Positions 61,759 through 64,000 of a stretch of 64,000 nt of DNA are shown here, in pieces (positions within the stretch are counted from its first letter, which is position 1; each line of letters opens with the position of its first letter). This DNA comes from DATMER01 sp040349255 (GTDB lineage Bacteria > Acidobacteriota > Thermoanaerobaculia > Multivoradales > UBA5704). The translations under genes and the position numbers were made by a program. The notes under the pieces were generated by a model. It had not been told where the DNA came from and searched no databases. It saw only the letters and a list, made by a program, of their open reading frames with translations. The stretch spans positions 3,644 through 67,643 of the forward strand of contig JBEQUE010000085.1 in assembly GCA_040349255.1 (NCBI GenBank), written 5' to 3'.

Positions 61759-63280
61759 GGAGCAGCCCTTGAGCGCGCCCTTGCTCCCGCCGGGCAAGGT
61801 GCCGACCGGCATCCCCGGCTTCGACAACCTCACCTATGGCGGCCTGCCGGCCAACCGTTCGACGCTGATCTCCGGCAGCTCGGGGAGCGGCAAGACCATC
61901 TTCGCCGCGCAGTTCCTCGCCCGCGGCATCACCGAGCTCGACGAGCACGGGGTCTTCGTCACCTTCGAGGAGAGCCCCGAGGACATCCGCCGCAACGTCG
62001 CGAGCTTCGGCTGGAACCTCGCCGCCTGGGAAGAGGAAGGGAAGTGGGCGTTCGTGGACGCTTCGCCCGATCCCGACGAGGAGGTGGTCGAGGCCGGCGA
62101 ATACGATCTGGGCGGCGTGATGGCGCGGATCCGGCACGCCGTGACGCGCACGGGAGCGCGCCGGCTGGCGGTCGACTCGCTGTCGGCGGTGTTCTCACAG
62201 TTCCAGGACCCGTCGGTGGTGCGCAAGGAGCTGTTCCGCATCGCCCGCGCGGCCCGGGAGATGGACGTCACCGCGGTGCTCACCGCCGAGCGCACCGAGG
62301 AGTATGGCCCGATCGGCCGCTACGGCGTCGAGGAGTTCATCGCCGACAACGTAGTGGTGCTCCGCAACGTGCTCGACGAGGAGCAGCGGCGGCGCACGCT
62401 GGAGCTGCTCAAGTTCCGCGGCACGGACCATCAGAAGGGCGAGCACCCGTTCGTCATCGAAGCCGACCGCGGCGTGGTGGTGATCCCGCTCACCGGCATT
62501 CCGCTCGAGCAGCGCTCCTCGAACGTCCGCGTCACCTCCGGCAACCCCGAGCTCGACGACATGTGTGGCGGTGGATTCTTCCGCGATTCCGTGGTCCTGG
62601 TCTCCGGCGCCACCGGCACGGGCAAGACGCTGACCGTGACCCACTTTCTCGCCGGCGGGGCCAGGCTGGGCGACCGCGGCCTGCTGTTCGGCTTCGAGGA
62701 GAGCCGCGAGCAGCTGGTGCGCAACGCCGCGGGCTGGGGCGTCGATTTCGAGCGCATGGAGCGCGACGGCGCGCTGCGGGTCCACTGCGAATACCCGGAG
62801 GCGCGCGGCCTGCAGGACCACCTGCTGCGCGTCAAGCGGATGATCGAGGATTTCGCGCCGCAGCGCGTGGTCATCGACTCGCTCTCGGCGCTCGAACGGG
62901 TCGGCCCGCCCAAGGCGTTCCGGCAGATGGTGATCGATCTCACCTCGTTCATCAAGCAGAAGTCGATCACCGGGCTGTTCACCAATACCACCCCGACGCT
63001 GGTGGGCGGCACATCGGTGACCGAGGCCCACATCTCGAGCCTGACCGATTCGATCATCCTGCTGCGCTACGTCGAGATGTTCGGCGAGATGCAGCGCGGC
63101 CTGATGGTGCTCAAGATGCGCGGCTCGCCGCACGACAAGGAGATCCGCCAGGTGACCATCGACGCCTCGGGCATGCACCTGGGCGAGCCCTTCCGCTCGG
63201 TGAGCGGCATCCTGAGCGGCAACCCCGTGCCCTCGCGCGAGGAGCTGGCGCGGCTGGAGGGTCTCTTCCCTCAGGAATGA
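61751..63280 (+). CDS. kaiC: KaiC clock ATPase/autokinase
   Basis: 509 residues with two RecA-like halves. Walker A is GSSGSGKT in CI (residues 42-49) and GATGTGKT in CII (about 286-293). Paired catalytic glutamates are in FEESPED and FEESREQ. The phosphorylation segment EAHISSLTDS gives Ser429/Ser430 where S. elongatus has Ser431/Thr432. The A-loop region (SVSGILSGNP) is present, but the tail after it is about 15 residues, shorter than the cyanobacterial tail that binds KaiA. The TTG 61751 start is likely; TTG 61769 is an alternative with GAGGAG upstream. The protein should form an ATP-driven hexamer. Confidence 0.95.
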   Translation: MDEEQPLSAPLLPPGKVPTGIPGFDNLTYGGLPANRSTLISGSSGSGKTIFAAQFLARGITELDEHGVFVTFEESPEDIRRNVASFGWNLAAWEEEGKWAFVDASPDPDEEVVEAGEYDLGGVMARIRHAVTRTGARRLAVDSLSAVFSQFQDPSVVRKELFRIARAAREMDVTAVLTAERTEEYGPIGRYGVEEFIADNVVVLRNVLDEEQRRRTLELLKFRGTDHQKGEHPFVIEADRGVVVIPLTGIPLEQRSSNVRVTSGNPELDDMCGGGFFRDSVVLVSGATGTGKTLTVTHFLAGGARLGDRGLLFGFEESREQLVRNAAGWGVDFERMERDGALRVHCEYPEARGLQDHLLRVKRMIEDFAPQRVVIDSLSALERVGPPKAFRQMVIDLTSFIKQKSITGLFTNTTPTLVGGTSVTEAHISSLTDSIILLRYVEMFGEMQRGLMVLKMRGSPHDKEIRQVTIDASGMHLGEPFRSVSGILSGNPVPSREELARLEGLFPQE

Positions 63281-63299
63281 TCTGGCAGGAATGATCTGG
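63272..63299 (+). repeat. 14-bp tandem duplication at the kaiC/kinase junction
   Basis: CAGGAATGATCTGG occurs twice in a row. The first copy ends kaiC with TGA (63278-63280); the second provides ATG 63291 of the histidine kinase. Confidence 0.95.
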
Positions 63300-64000
63300 C
63301 ACGATGGCTGCACGGATCCCGGAGCCGTGGACCCGGAACCCGAGCCGATGCCGATCCAGGACGCCAATGTACAGTTGCGCGAGGCCCATGCGCAGATCGC
63401 GCAGCGCGACGCCGAGCGCGAGCGGATCATCGAGGGGACCAGCGACGCGATCGTCGTCGTCGATCCCGAGGGCACGGTGCGGTTCGTCAACTCCGCCGCC
63501 GAGAGACTGTTCGGCTGCCGGCGCACGGAGCTGCTCGGCAGCCCCTTCGGGTTCCCGGTGGTGTCGGGCGAAACCACCGAGCTCGATCTGCCCGGCGGCC
63601 GGATGGCCGAAATGCGCGTCGTCGACCTGCTGTGGGACGGGCGCAGCGCGTACCTGGCCTCGCTGCGCGACGTCACCGACCGCAAGGAGGCCGAGGACGC
63701 GGCGCGCGAGCGCGCGGCGCGCGAGGAGAGCGAGAGGGAACGGCTGCGCATGGAGCAGACCATGGAGCGGCTGCGCGAAGAGGAGCGGCGCAAGGACCAC
63801 TTCATGGCGGTGCTCGGGCACGAGCTCCGCAACCCGCTGGCGGGCATCGATGGCGGCCTGCGCCTGCTCGAAGGCGGCGTCGCCGCCGACCGCGAACAGT
63901 GGGCGCTGGCCATGATGCGCATCCAGGTCCGGCAGCTCACCAGCCTGCTGGACGACCTGCTCGACGTCTCCAAGATCGCGCGCGGCAAGCTCGAGCTGCG
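63291..64000 (+). CDS. PAS histidine kinase, 3' end outside window
   Basis: At least 236 residues. ATG 63291 is 10 bases after the kaiC stop; a short low-complexity start (GAVDPEPEPMPIQD) leads into a PAS domain (about residues 45-135, DAIVVVDPEGTVRFVNSAAERLFG), a coiled coil rich in Arg/Glu, and the HisKA dimerisation helix with the phosphorylatable His in FMAVLGHELRNPLAGI. The ATP-binding domain lies beyond the window. There is no KaiB-like sensor as in SasA, so coupling to KaiC would have to go another way. Probably part of the Kai operon output with the response regulator at 60135. Confidence 0.9.
   Translation, partial: MIWHDGCTDPGAVDPEPEPMPIQDANVQLREAHAQIAQRDAERERIIEGTSDAIVVVDPEGTVRFVNSAAERLFGCRRTELLGSPFGFPVVSGETTELDLPGGRMAEMRVVDLLWDGRSAYLASLRDVTDRKEAEDAARERAAREESERERLRMEQTMERLREEERRKDHFMAVLGHELRNPLAGIDGGLRLLEGGVAADREQWALAMMRIQVRQLTSLLDDLLDVSKIARGKLEL

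Overview
The window is high-GC, gene-dense bacterial DNA, most likely from an Acidobacteriota relative (moderate confidence). It carries an ADOP-type duplicated orphan permease, an ASPIC/UnbV (CRTAC1-like) beta-propeller protein, a TPR protein with a zinc-knuckle N-terminus, and a cysteate-synthase-like PLP enzyme, a combination I associate with that phylum. No rRNA, tRNA or CRISPR array was seen.

Positions 1-39628 hold a large hybrid NRPS/PKS locus read left to right. Four megasynthase genes (the first enters the window already in progress) give the domain order [C]-A-T-Cy-A-T-Cy-A(Ox)-T // C-A-T-C // A-T-C-A-T // KS-AT-ACP-Cy-A-T-C-A-T-TE. Binding-pocket residues read by eye suggest Asp-like, Cys, Cys, unknown, unknown, Gly, malonyl, Cys, Ala. 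The predicted product is a linear or cyclic peptide-polyketide with three Cys-derived azoline rings, at least one oxidised to thiazole. A luciferase-like monooxygenase and an AsnB-type amidotransferase sit inside a split module. Start/stop overlaps couple the last synthase gene to an ADOP permease, followed by a multihaem cytochrome/TPR protein, a CRTAC1-like protein and a fold-type II PLP enzyme.

Positions 39637-40720 hold a REP-associated tyrosine transposase beside a cluster of REP-like palindromes. Positions 40720-44989 form an operon of two Gfo/Idh/MocA oxidoreductases, a VOC protein and a TIR-domain protein. Positions 45005-49746 are a leftward TetR-TolC-HlyD-MFS efflux operon with a clear operator.

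Positions 49747-50764 lack a convincing gene. They hold an 18-unit array of exactly 20-bp repeats inside a pair of roughly 57-bp inverted repeats. Positions 50765-57035 are a patchwork: a trypsin-like protease, a coiled-coil membrane protein, two toxin-antitoxin pairs, a frameshifted TPR gene with a 46-residue peptide gene upstream, a NUDIX hydrolase, duplicated gene-end fragments and an OsmC protein. Positions 57177-60090 hold a PH-like protein, a DUF4256 protein and a PNGase A-like secreted protein.

Positions 60135-64000 form a Kai-clock-type operon: response regulator, a pseudo-receiver protein with a KaiA/RsbU-like C-terminus, kaiB, kaiC and a PAS histidine kinase that runs off the window. 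The KaiA-like protein and the 20-bp repeat array are the two observations I consider most worth following up.
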